NCBI RefSeq assembly: GCF_007655135.1
Contig: NC_045128.1
Span: 21,174,811 to 21,238,810 of the forward strand
Reading direction: 5' to 3'
Origin: Punica granatum
Taxonomy: Eukaryota; Streptophyta; Magnoliopsida; Myrtales; Lythraceae
DNA: 64,000 nt
The position numbers were made by a program, and so were the translations under genes. Shown here piece after piece: positions 1 to 9,885 of this stretch (its first letter is position 1; the number at the start of each line of letters is the position of its first letter). Under the pieces are notes generated by a model. That model had not been told where the DNA came from, did not search any database, and saw only the letters and a list, made by a program, of their open reading frames with translations.

Positions 1-1689
1 AGAAAAATGATAAAACTAACGAAAAACAGACAACAACTGATAAATAGAAGCGAATACAGACAAATGGTGTATTAGGTCGAGTGTACGTGATTTAATCAGT
101 TATTAACCGGGGTTGATTAACAAACAATGCGTCTATCCTAGGCAAACATAGATGGTAGGCTAGAATATGGTTCTAAGCCGATTACATGTGTGAATTTATT
201 TTAAGATTCTTATTCAGTGAGATGACACGGCGGTTTCACCGAATTAGCCAAACTCGTATTTTGACTCTAGATTGGAATCTAATAGTCCACCTACCCATTA
301 TCTAATGTTCGTTTAAGTCGAGTGCATGATTAATCCGATTCTTCGTATTTTGTAACTGAAATAAAATGTTCACCACCGAATCTACGATAGGAAGATAGAA
401 ACACCGAAAATGAACGGAATGGGCCGTGCGAATGAAACTCGCACCCAAACGGGTTGCCCTTTCTCGCCCATAGATCGAGGTGTTTCCAACTCCCTAACGC
501 CTAGGATATCGGTGAATCTCGGAATGACGATTATGCCCTTGGATAATAAAACGTGTGATGTTCGTGTACAAATTGAAGATCGTGTGACACGAAGAAGTCT
601 AGGGAGGACTCGCGCGTCCCGACTCTAGCCGCCTGAAATTGGGGCCGGACTCGAGTCGTAGAACGCGAGTACTCGCTAGACGTCGATTCTAATTGTGTTA
701 CACGTCTTGGTGTTTTGAAATTGTGGGCTTTTTAAGAAAAATGGCATTCTAGCCGTTCCGTGAGCCATCGACGCGTTTACGAATTAATAATCAATTTATC
801 CAATTATTTAGTCCAAGATGATTTAATTAACTGGATGATACGTCCCGTTTCTCCCATTTGTGGAATGGTTTAATGATTGAGACCTCAAAACTCGATTGTT
901 ATGGATCAATGCAATGATTGTTTGATACTAACATATCTAGCATACGAATTAACAAGAAACCAACGATTAAATGAAAATTGTGATTACAATCAATTGAAAG
1001 AATCGGTTTTGACCATTTCTTGCATGCATAAAACATCAAACATGATGACAACGTACATTTTTTACATAGCCAGTGCCGCCATGATCTCAGGAACGCAATT
1101 AAACATACAAACATGCACAAACAAAAAATTTAAAGGAATCAATAAAACGGCGTCGACTCATGGGAAGCGAAAAATGTAAAAACTCGGGAAACGACTTGAG
1201 TTGGGGAAAGGAGGCCATCCGTGGCCCGAGGAAGCCAAGAGGGGCTCTCGGCCACCTCCCTTGGGGTGAGGCCGAGAGGCTCCTTTTTCTTGCTCGAGCC
1301 AACGAGGTCTCCCCGACTCCGATTCAAACTATTTCCCGACATGCTAACACTATATACGATGAATACATGAATAATACGATGTAAAAAAAAACATAAAGAC
1401 ATAAATTTGCATGCGAATCGGTCCTGGACCTCCTTATCTCCCCACAAATGCAAAGAAAACGTAAAAGTCCTAACTTCTCTGAGTCGGGAATGATTATACC
1501 TAGCCCCGGGATGCAGGAGAAGTCGAGGAAACCCGGAAAAAGGGGCTTGGGAAGTCGGTTCTGCCCCCTGGAATGAACAGACACGAATCGGTGCGGTCGG
1601 GTCGACTGGTAGACCCGACTGGCAGTCCGGCTTGTCGGGGCTGTACCGGTTGATCGGGGTGGCCTTTTTGTGCGGGGCTGGTTGCGTTG

Positions 1690-2400
1690 GATTCCCAAGG
1701 GACTAAGGATCACGCCTGCGGTGGTTTCGAGAGGAGAGCACATGTAGATTTTCTGGAAATAAATAAACAAATCGGGTTAGCTGGCAGAAAACAGAACCGA
1801 CTGGGCGGAACTGACCCTACTGGGCAGGTTGGAAAGAAATGGCTGTCCCGGAGGCTCCCGGTGGTATTTTGCTACAAGGTCGGCGACATTGAACTCCTAA
1901 CCCACTGAGGATCATGCCTGCGGTGGTTTCGGAAGGAGAGCATGCGTAGATTTTCCTGAAATCAAAAACAAAGTTGGGTTAGTAAAAAAATGACAGACCC
2001 AGTCGGGACGAAACAGACCCGACTGGCACCTGATGAAGAAACGGGTCTACAGGAGATTCCAGGTGGTCTTTTGGTGCAAGATCGGTGGAATTGGACTCCT
2101 AACTGAGTGAAGATCACGGTGATAGGTGGGTCGTAGCGATATTCAACCCGAGCTGACTTGTACGTTCCTGCAAAATTTGGGTAAGAAAAGAAAACCAGAG
2201 GAACAGACCCCACTGGCACCCGATGAAGAAACGACTCTACAGGAGGCTCCCGGTGGTCTTTTGATGCAAGGTCGGTGGCATTGGACTCCTAACTGAGTGA
2301 GGATCATGCCTGAAGTGGTTTCATGAGGATTGGATATGTCAATGTTCCTGAAATATGCAAAGAAAACCGGTAAAAAGCTGGAAAAATCTGTGAAGGGAGA
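1690..2400 (-). repeat. Four degenerate ~200-bp tandem units inside LTR_a
   Basis: The phrase 'ctcctaac..tgag..gatca' followed by 'ggtggtttc' recurs near 1700, 1905, 2097 and 2285, each followed by 'ctggcacccgatgaagaaacg'-type or 'actgggcggaactg'-type text and by 'aggctcccggtggt'. Units are about 190-215 bp. The same array occurs at about 11940-12620 in LTR_b and, inverted, at about 17040-17880 in the solo LTR. I do not see it in LTR_c, LTR_d, LTR_D or LTR_E, so it marks a subfamily. In the sense direction each unit boundary carries a pyrimidine run ending in CAG. Confidence 0.7.
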
Positions 2401-3035
2401 AAAGAGGGAAATGGCGGTGGTGCACGGTTACACGGCTCTCGGCACGCGACCACCTCGTCACGGGGGAGAGTGAGGGTTGTAAGGAACCCCTAGAAAGTGA
2501 TGTAACGACTCGCCATAGTCGTGGGGTGGTGGAAATGTCGAGGAAGCCCGGGAAACCGTGGAAATGCCTATGGAACTCGGTTCTGGACAGGGCTGGTTCG
2601 GCAAGCTGGAAGCTTCAAATCGCAAAACTAACAACAGAAATGGACTCGGGAGGTCGAATACATGTGGGATATGAAGTTTGGTTGAGCTTGCTTAAGTCGA
2701 GAAGGAAGAACTCGCTTAGAAACCGGGAAAACGCCCTTGGGACCCCAATCTGGACAGAGCTGGAACGAAGTGCTGGGAGCTTCAAATGTAAAATCTAAGG
2801 TCGGAAATGGACTTAGGAGGTCGAAAACATGTGGGATATAAAGTTTGGTCAAGTTTGGATCGGGTTGGATGGCGGTCGCCGGAAAACGGTTGAGTTTTTC
2901 GGCATTTTCGGCCTTGGATGGGGGTGTGCTTGGGCTGATTGCTGGAGTTTGAGAGGGTTTTGGAGGTTCTCCTAGAGTGAGAAAGCTTGGGAGAGAATGG
3001 AAATTGAGTTGTGATTAAGTTAATGACCCAAGAGA

Positions 3036-3044
3036 TTTATATAA
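3036..3044 (-). promoter_or_regulatory. TATA-like box of LTR_a (U3/R boundary)
   Basis: Minus-strand TATATAAA lies about 1.29 kb inside the LTR start. The equivalent position in the other full LTRs also carries a TATA-like motif (13301-13310, 16318-16325, 45408-45415, 48395-48402, 61228-61235), always about 1.28-1.32 kb from the LTR start where that start is preserved. This positional conservation supports a core promoter and a U3 of about 1.3 kb. Confidence 0.6.
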
Positions 3045-3244
3045 GAAGGCTAATGATGCAAAATTAGTGAAATTAAGTGTGATTTTGAGGGAGATTATGG
3101 GGCTGTCGAATTTTGAAGAGGGGTTAGGGAGGGGTTTGTGTCACTTAGAGTGTAGGGGAAGTAAGGGAGAAGTGATGGGAAGTGATGGGGAAGTGATGGG
3201 AAGTGATAGGTGTAAGAAGAAATTTGAAATGTGTGGAGGAGGGA

Positions 3245-3350
3245 GCTTCTTGGAGCTTGGAGCCACTGAATTTTGGGTTTTAGCCGCGGCTTGGGGATTG
3301 AGCTGTGGCTTGGGGTTGAGCCGTGGCTTGGAGGCTTGGCTTGGTTGAGC
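3245..3350 (-). repeat. GCTTGG-type short tandem repeats in U3 of LTR_a
   Basis: About 16-18-bp imperfect units built on 'gagccgtggcttgggg' repeat here, some 200-300 bp upstream of the TATA-like box in the sense direction. Equivalent blocks occur in every LTR that retains this part: about 13520-13612, 16020-16125 (inverted), 45600-45715, 48095-48190 (inverted) and 61445-61560. The number and spelling of units vary. An enhancer-like role is a guess. Confidence 0.7.
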
Positions 3351-4330
3351 TGTGGTCCCCATTTGACTAAGAGAAAAGCCGGAAAAAGCTCGAGACTTGA
3401 TTGAACGCCCGTCCGATCTCCGATGTCCAATTAATTAATAGATTTGGAATGCTTGAACGAAGAGAATTTGAATGAGCCTAATATCGCCATATGTCATGTG
3501 AACGAATGTTCGAGTGACTCGGCGCCTCGAGAGTTGGTTTTGTCCCGTTTGGGCATTTAGAGAGGAATTAACCGTCCCCGTTCCCCGATTGCTCCTTTGT
3601 GCATTGTAGTGCTTGTCTCGGTGAGCTTTTTGCCTCGTGGGGGTCGTTAGCTCGTCGTCTTCGACCGAAGACCGTTGCCCCGGGAAGACCTAGGGACTTG
3701 TGACCGGGGCTTTCTCAGTGTTCCCCGAATGTCTTGAGGCGTTCGAGGATCGCTGTGATCTCTGTTTTCCGTGAACGTGCCCTGAAGATTCACCGGGAGG
3801 CGATCGCTACCACTGAAACGTCCCTCGAGAAACCCTGTAGAGTTCCAAGAGGTCGTCTGAAGCTTGTTCCATCACCCCGGTTGTCCCTGAGTTCTTGTAG
3901 GCCCGTTTTGGGGTGTCGTTTACTTGTCAGTGGATCGGACCCCGGGAGCCCTGTTAAAAAAGGCGTCCGTGAGAGATCGGGGGTGTTCCGGCTTAAGCGG
4001 TATGCCCCCGAAATGCTCTCGGAAGTGTCGTTGGTCAGTTTGGCACTAAAATGGATTTTTAGAGTCCCATATTGGGCACCTTTCGGTGTTTCAGTGATTC
4101 GATGATGAATAGTGCTACAGTGCCGGTTCCGCTGTTTTCGGGGTTCCTTGTTTGTCTGTTCTTTTAACGGCTCTCCTCTGCCTTTTTTTTAGTGCACCCT
4201 GCTTTTCTCCTGTAATTCACGTCTCTGTGCCCGCATGTTCGCCTCTGATCGTCGGGTGATGAATAGTAACTCGGGCTTTGGTCGGAGATTCTCGTGTAGG
4301 AAGCCGGTGGTCCAAAATGGGGTGCTGACA

Positions 4331-4346
4331 GCTTGCCCCTCTTTGG
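4331..4346 (-). promoter_or_regulatory. Polypurine tract of element A
   Basis: The minus strand reads CCAAAGAGGGGCAAGC immediately before the TGTCAGC start of LTR_a. The same tract lies before LTR_c (32096-32111) and, with one change, before LTR_E (62555-62570). It is the plus-strand primer site in LTR retrotransposon replication. Confidence 0.85.
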
Positions 4347-4479
4347 TTGCATGCTCGGTTAGAGGATGTAGCCAAAGATTATAAGAAGCACCCCCACTTT
4401 GCGCCCGGTGACTGCTCTGATGCCGTTCCCCCATGGCTGCTCGTGCCTTGCTTGGATATATTGGGATATTGTGTGAAAT

Positions 4480-4815
4480 TAAAACCGGGATGGACCTGAA
4501 TGTGGCCGGGATGGACCCGAATGCAGATGAGCCAGGGTAGACCTGTATGTGGCCGGGATGGACCCGAATGCAGAAATTTAAAGCTGGGATGGACCCGAAC
4601 AGGAATTTAAAACCGAGATGGACCCGAATAGGAAGTTTAAAATCGGGATGGACCCGAACAGGAATTTAAAATCGGGATGGACCCGAATAGGAATTTAAAA
4701 TCGGGATGGACCCGAAACAGGAATTTTAAAACCGGGATGGACCCGAAACAGGAATTTTAAAACCGGGATGGACCCGAAACAGGAATTTTAAAGTCGAGAT
4801 GGACCCGAGACACTT
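4480..4815 (-). repeat. Tandem repeats in 3' UTR of element A
   Basis: Units of about 28-31 bp built on 'cgggatggacccgaa(a)caggaatttt' repeat about ten times and become more regular towards 4800. The related array of element C (32241-32693) shares the 'gggatggacccgaacagg' core but adds a different shorter unit. Confidence 0.85.
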
Positions 4816-5884
4816 GCTCGGGGATCGCGTAAAGTGTCCGGCGACGTGGTTTGTTTGGCATTTGGTCTGGACCACCTTATGCATGGTGGCTGATGATGAC
4901 CTTCTATTGTTTGTCCTCCTTTGAACATCGTCGGTCGTTTGGTAGCGTGGAGCATCCCTCGACGGTTTTCGGCGTATCGAGAGCACGACCTGTTTGTTGG
5001 GGATAGCCCAGTCTTGTGATGTGGGACTCGAGCTCTGTGGTGGAGCACCTACGTATCCCGAGGGGTCGGAAATCAGAGTCTGCCGTAGTTCTTGCGTTTG
5101 TTGTACCTGTGATCCTGACATCATTAGTAAGTCATGGGATTACTAGCGATTTGTAAGCACAGGTAAAAGGAAGAGTTTGCGACGCATGCTCTTCAATTTC
5201 GGGTCGCTTGGGCGACCCGTGGAGAGTTTTTGCTTTGGTGATGCGAATGGGGATCCCGCTTTCAGAGGCCCCGATACGAGGCCTCCAGGGCTCCTGTTGG
5301 TCTTGCATGGGTATATCGAGATGTTCTCAAAGGTGTCCAAGCGGTTCTATCGGTTGTTCGACGCGCCCGTGAGCTGAGGACCCTTCTCATCAGGGTGCCA
5401 TAGGGCGGCTGCATTTGTAACCCGCATGGGGCATTTTTTGTTTAAATTTGGTCAGACCTCGGTCTGCTCATTTCCAGAGTGTTATGACTAGACTCTCGGA
5501 AAGAAATGTCTAGGATTTTGGCTTTGTGATAGCCGATTGAAGGGTGGCTGTGACCCATTTTGGAGTTGTGCAATGACAAAGAGAAAAGAGAAAGTTTGGG
5601 GAGCACATTGCCCAAGACTGAAAGGATACACGAGTTCACGCCTGCCGTGAGATGTACCCCCATTCTCCTTTGTCCTTCGGTTGGTGTTGGTTGTCTTGAA
5701 CTGTTTGGATTGCGTGCTTGGTCGCCCGCTGTGCTTGAAGAAGAATCCGCCTTGGACGGTTGAGTTCGATAGGAGAGCCGATCGGGAATCGCGTTGGAGT
5801 AGATAACCTGGCCATTTCCCTTGGGAATCCCTGATCCGCGCAGTGTGCGAAGGCCCAGGGTTACTGCTTCGTTTATCTCTCATT

Positions 5885-6050
5885 TTACTCTCCTTTTGCT
5901 ACGGTCACCCGCCTCGGGGCTGTACCTCTCAACCTAAAGGGGACAAACTCTCCTTTTGCCACGACCGTCCGTCTCGGGATTTTCAGTCGTGCCTCTCTTT
6001 TGCCCTAGCTTTTGCCTAGGTCGCCCTGAGGGGTTTTCGACCTAGCGGGC
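5885..6050 (-). other. Hairpin modules in 3' UTR of element A
   Basis: Successive modules begin with CTTTTGC and are followed by a stem-loop. Examples are CACGAC paired with GTCGTG (about 5960-5992) and CTAGGTCG paired with CGACCTAG (about 6017-6045, 8 of 8 pairs). Homologous modules occur in element C at 33310-33600 with different stem sequences but retained pairing. A structural RNA or DNA role is inferred, not shown. Confidence 0.55.
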
Positions 6051-6231
6051 CTGATTCTTTTGCCTCTCGAGTTTGCAAAGGCGGAGGGTTCGAATGATTC
6101 GACCTCCGAGTGCGTTACGTTCTGTCTCCGTCGAGGAGTTGCGTCTGCTGCTCCCCCTTTTTGTCGGGGTTTGTTGATTTCTTCTTTGAATTGGCGGTGT
6201 CGGAGTTTTATATCTCGGCGGTGCCTTGTTT

Positions 6232-6305
6232 TGTTCATTGGTGGGTTTTTCCCGCATCTTTTCTCTCTCTCTTCATTGGCGGGTTTTTCCCGCTTCTTTT
6301 CGCTC
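6232..6305. repeat. Short direct repeat with hairpin
   Basis: The segment 'ttcattggYgggtttttcccgc' occurs twice within about 75 bp. Each copy contains a palindromic GCGGG/CCCGC-like stem around a T-run. It lies in the non-coding interior of element A. Confidence 0.5.
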
Positions 6306-7619
6306 TGTTTTTTTCTTGCAGCTGGGGTCTGTATTGTGCCCCTTGTATTTGTTTGAAACTCCTCGACTTTGCATCATCGAGGCTGCTTTTGTTTGCTTCG
6401 CCCCATGGAGACTTGATGTACTTTGTTGTCCTAGCCTAATTTTGTGAGGGCTGGTTTTCTCAGAAGTCTGATGCTTGTGCACTCAAAAGCCGAACTTTGC
6501 GTCTTTTGTCCTTGCAAACTTTACAAGTCCTTTCCCCTATTGTCTAAAACGAAAACAAAATTGCCCCAGGAGTGTGGGTGACAAGGTTGCCTCCGCGTGA
6601 ATGTTGGACGGGGATGCCCCGGTCTTTGTGATCTGTACCGGGCGCCTTGTGCGATCACCGCTCCCGATCGTGCATTGTCGCTGCCGTGGAGGGTGCCTTT
6701 TGGGGGATAGGCGCTCTTGAAGCCGAATGCGTCCTTTCCTGGGACTTGTCGTTGCATGTTGTTGGTGATGGGTGTGCAGTGGGGAAGGCCCAATTTGCCC
6801 CGGGGTGTCGCTCGATCTCGGTAGAGACGCACGCGTCGAGGTTGAACGGTTTGTTCGATTGTCTCGGTCTTCGGCTTCGTGGGGGTACATATCAGTCGGA
6901 AACCTCCCTCGTCGAAGTATGAGGAAAAGGTCTGAGAGGAATTCTCAGGGAGATGTGAACCCGTGTATTGTTCTTTGCCTGTGACCGGCGTGTCCCTGTG
7001 AGAGATGACAAAGAAGATGATGCATTAGGTGATTGTTCGATGGAATGTACGGTAAGAAATGTAAAGTGATCCCATGGGAAGTCCCATCGTCCAGCGTGCG
7101 ACCCATGGGGTGCTGCGCGTGAGGGACACTCAATTCCGAGAGTTTAGTCATCACCACTCTGAAGTGGGCAGACCGTGACTGGGAGCCACATAAGTGTACT
7201 TTCCCCGATTAAGGGTTGGCATGCGCAGCCGTCCTAGGGAAGGCTCGAGGAGCTGGGTCTCATGAGGAAAGGCGAGTCGAATAGGTCCGACATAACCAAT
7301 AGACCATCTTTGGGATGGTCCTAGTGCCACTTGAAGGGTTTGTTCATGCCTGGAGCCCATTCGTGAATAAATGTAAAAGAGAGTTTAGGGAAGAGTGCAT
7401 GTTGCCCCAGTGACTGGTTGATGGCCACAGTGGAGGGTGGGCAGGGATCATTCTCCGGTCGGAGATGTGACCGTGCTATTGACTTTCGCGGCGGGTGGGC
7501 AAGGCCATGCTCTGTTCGTCGGAGCTATTGCTTGTGATCTTTTGCGGTTGAAGGATTAGACTTGCTCCTCGGAGTATCGCTTGGATGAATTTGAATCCAA
7601 ATCGATTTTGGATTTTAGT

Positions 7620-7772
7620 TGAGCCTGAAAGCAGTAAACGCGAGGTGTCAAAACCTGAAAGCAGTAAATGCGGGGCTAGAGCCCAAAAGCAGTAAATACT
7701 GAGCCGGGGCCCGAAAGCAGTAAATGTAGGACCGAGGCCTGAAAGGAGTAAATGTAGGACCGGGGCCCGATG
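7620..7772 (-). repeat. Short tandem repeats with AAAGCAGTAAA core
   Basis: Five degenerate units of about 30 bp contain 'gaaagcagtaaatg' followed by G/C-rich text. The AAAGCAGTAAA core also occurs in the leader of the same element (about 9119-9134) and in the long array of element E (62790-63508). Confidence 0.65.
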
Positions 7773-8224
7773 TGGGCTTCGGCCCCAAAAGTAAGGGCGT
7801 AGGGGATTGAACTAGCCTGGTGGGCGTCGTGCGAGCGCACTGAGAGACATGCACAAGGTGTGTCAAGGATGCGTGCATGGGCAAGGTAGGGGTGTGCTTG
7901 CACGACGCGGAAATGGCACGCTCAGTTGTGCTGATGGAAGCACTTATGCAATGACATAATCGATTGCGCGGGATTAATGGGGAGTTAGTGTTGCTTGGAT
8001 GGTTGGCCCTTGAGCTACTGATCGTCTCGCCGTGGAGGAAGGGTGAGGACTACGATTGGTACACCTGCAAAGGCGGTCACAACTTTGTCTACCGTGTGGT
8101 AGTGTTAATTGTCGTGTAAAACAGTAAATGGATAGGATGCGTGCAATGCGTGAGTTTTCAAAAGCTAATGTTGTCGTTCACATTGACTCGAAAGGTTCAA
8201 AGTACAATGCAAATTTTGTAAAAT

Positions 8225-8640
8225 AGAGCCTTAAGCTGATTTGCCACCACAATCGGGGTTTGAGCGAGCGCGGCCTCGGAAAGCACCGGGTCTAGGCGAG
8301 GGCCTTGCGGAGACATCTATCCTAGAGTGCATGTGTGGGTCTTCATGAGGCCCTTTCCTAGACCTTCCAAGGCGGCGTTCACTCAAACGAGCTCCTGGTC
8401 GTGTCTCTGTAGCTTGTCGCGGGTTTGGGAGAGCTCCCTCCAAGTTATGGTCGGCCGGCAAGTTTCTCATCTCTCAGCGACCTCTCGGTAATCGAACCTA
8501 GTGTTGGTGAGGTCGATCATGCTGTCCCAGAGTATACGCCATCTGCATTTCGTGGCGGGTCGGTGAGGTCCTTGTGTGCTGGTGGACTCTGTCGAGGCGC
8601 GGACAGGAGGCCGAGCGAGGCGTCCCTTACCAAGACGATA
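8225..8640 (-). pseudogene. Possible ORF1 C-terminal coiled-coil remnant
   Basis: On the minus strand one frame reads as a charged, glutamine- and leucine-rich helix (for example ELSQTRDKLQRHDQELV), interrupted by stops. It sits between the leader and the non-coding interior, the position where ORF1 lies in elements B to D, and ORF1 proteins there end in a coiled coil. The sequence is not closely alignable to theirs, so this may be a remnant of a different ORF1 or chance. No function is claimed. Confidence 0.25.
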
Positions 8641-9180
8641 AGAAAATCTGCTTAGTACTTGTCAATGTGAACGACATCCTAGTGTGTTTTGAAAACTGCA
8701 TGATGCATATGTGTAGAGAAAAGTAAATGCCCACGGCTTAGTACAAATTACAAGGTACATCGCTCTTGAAATAGAAAAGACTCAAGTGGCACGCAGGCCG
8801 ACTCGATGAACTGTTGTCGGCGTCGGGTTGAAGGCTTGCAGGGAAGCATAGCACGATGCATGGCTCGTGCTACAGGGACCGTGCTATCTATGGATGGGGA
8901 CTCCCGACTCAAGGGTGTGAATTCCTTGAAATCGAGCGAGGATCTTTAGGGGCCGGTTCGGTGCATAGCCGACTCGATCTGTTCCCTTACTCGGAACCTC
9001 TGATTAACCTAGCTTCCTATTTTGGCGCCCGTGGGATTTCGGACAAGGCACTTAAAGCTAGCATGATATGCAATGCATGCGTGAAATAAATGTGCGTAAG
9101 TAGATAAGCGGTAAATGACGGAAAGCAGTAAATAAACAAGCAAGCAAGCAAACGGGATTGAGCCCGAACCCTCTAGATGA

Positions 9181-9198
9181 TCCCCAGTGGAGTCGCCA
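9181..9198 (-). promoter_or_regulatory. Primer binding site of element A (tRNA-Arg type)
   Basis: The minus strand reads TGGCGACTCCACTGGGGA, separated by 3 nt from the end of LTR_b. From memory, plant tRNA-Arg 3' ends give TGGCGACTCCGCTGGGGA as complement, one mismatch. A tRNA-Arg primer is known for Ogre/Tat elements. Confidence 0.8.
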
Positions 9199-9522
9199 AG
9201 CTGTGCGCACCCGAATTTTATCTCGTCGGGGCACGCATGCGCGAAGCCTATGCAACGCGGCTTGGGAGTGTCCACCTTCCCGGGGACGCGCGACGGACAA
9301 GCATGAGAAGAAGTCGCCACTTACTGTTTACGACCCGTAGGTCGAGGGCCGTTGAGTCGCCCGGATCTAGGGGTACGGGGTACACCTAAATGCTAAGGCA
9401 ATGGTCATGCGGAACCGAAAATTCCGAATTCGGGAGTTCTATTACGTGCGGGCTTATATCCCGCACGCCCTTTCGGTACTCTAGTTTGCTAGGCTTGCCG
9501 TTTTGTTTATTTACCGCGTGAT

Positions 9523-9885
9523 TTAGAGTTGCACTTGACTCGCCTGTTTTGACACCGTAAAGTCGATGAATTGATCAAGTTGGGCCAAGAATCCGAAAGA
9601 TGAGTAGGCTTGTGCATCGAGGAATCGGTTCACTATCTTAGCGTTACAGTTCATCGAACCATGATGGTTGATTCCCTGCGCGAACCGAAACCGCGAGTAT
9701 TCGAGCTTACTCATCTCTTGGTAACAATAGACCGACTTGACCGGTTCGACACTCGGACCTCTCGCTCGCCGATCGGGGATCCTTACAAATGAATGGGTGA
9801 GTGGACAGATAAAATCCTCACAATGTTCTCTCGAATAATTACAAAGTGTAACTGAATAAGTAAATGGATCCCGATTGGTTTGCAT
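9523..9885 (-). other. 120-codon sense ORF near the end of LTR_b
   Basis: An uninterrupted ATG-started frame in the transcribed orientation of the LTR. Frames of the same length and register exist in the solo LTR (19952-20314) and LTR_D (51292-51654). In LTR_c a single CGA-to-TGA change interrupts it (63 codons remain open at 28392-28583), and LTR_E keeps 70 codons (57560-57772). Amino-acid differences between copies are frequent, which does not suggest purifying selection. I recognise no domain. It may simply reflect a conserved, stop-poor U5 region. Confidence 0.3.

Larger units (their letters stand above)
1..4330 (-). repeat. LTR_a, 3' LTR of element A (partial)
   Basis: Read on the minus strand the LTR begins TGTCAGCACCCCATTTTGG at 4330 and runs leftwards past the window edge. 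It is colinear with LTR_b (position 1 corresponds to about 10287), so about 1.1 kb should lie outside. It carries a TATA-like box at 3036-3044, a GCTTGG-rich repeat block around 3245-3350 upstream of that box, and four degenerate units of about 200 bp between about 1690 and 2400. Nothing in it looks like a host gene. ORFs inside it are not supported as genes. Confidence 0.88.
4331..9201 (-). mobile_element. Interior of element A, non-coding
   Basis: From the PBS leftwards it holds a leader (about 9180-8830) closely matching the leaders of elements B and C, a short possible coding remnant (8225-8640), about 1.8 kb (6430-8225) in which I recognise nothing except a short repeat array at 7620-7772, and then 3' UTR-like sequence (4331-6430) sharing hairpin modules and the PPT-proximal 100 bp with element C. 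The gag-pol core is absent. It may be a deletion derivative, or a lineage that acquired other sequence in its interior. Confidence 0.7.

Noticed and set aside
410..628. 72-codon plus-strand ORF, repeated in most LTR copies (for example 10659-10877 and, inverted, 18952-19140)
   Set aside because: It is antisense to the LTR, has no domain, and copies of the frame vary in length. Repetition is explained by LTR repetition.
3095..3430. 111-codon Pro/Ser/His-rich ORF (also 13360-13695, 61314-61637)
   Set aside because: Produced by the GCTTGG-type U3 repeats. It lies upstream of the presumed transcription start and is unlikely to be translated.
6060..6447. Overlapping Phe/Ser-rich ORFs with hydrophobic stretches in element A interior
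   Set aside because: They come from T- and C-rich UTR-like sequence antisense to the element, with no recognised domain or relative elsewhere in the window.
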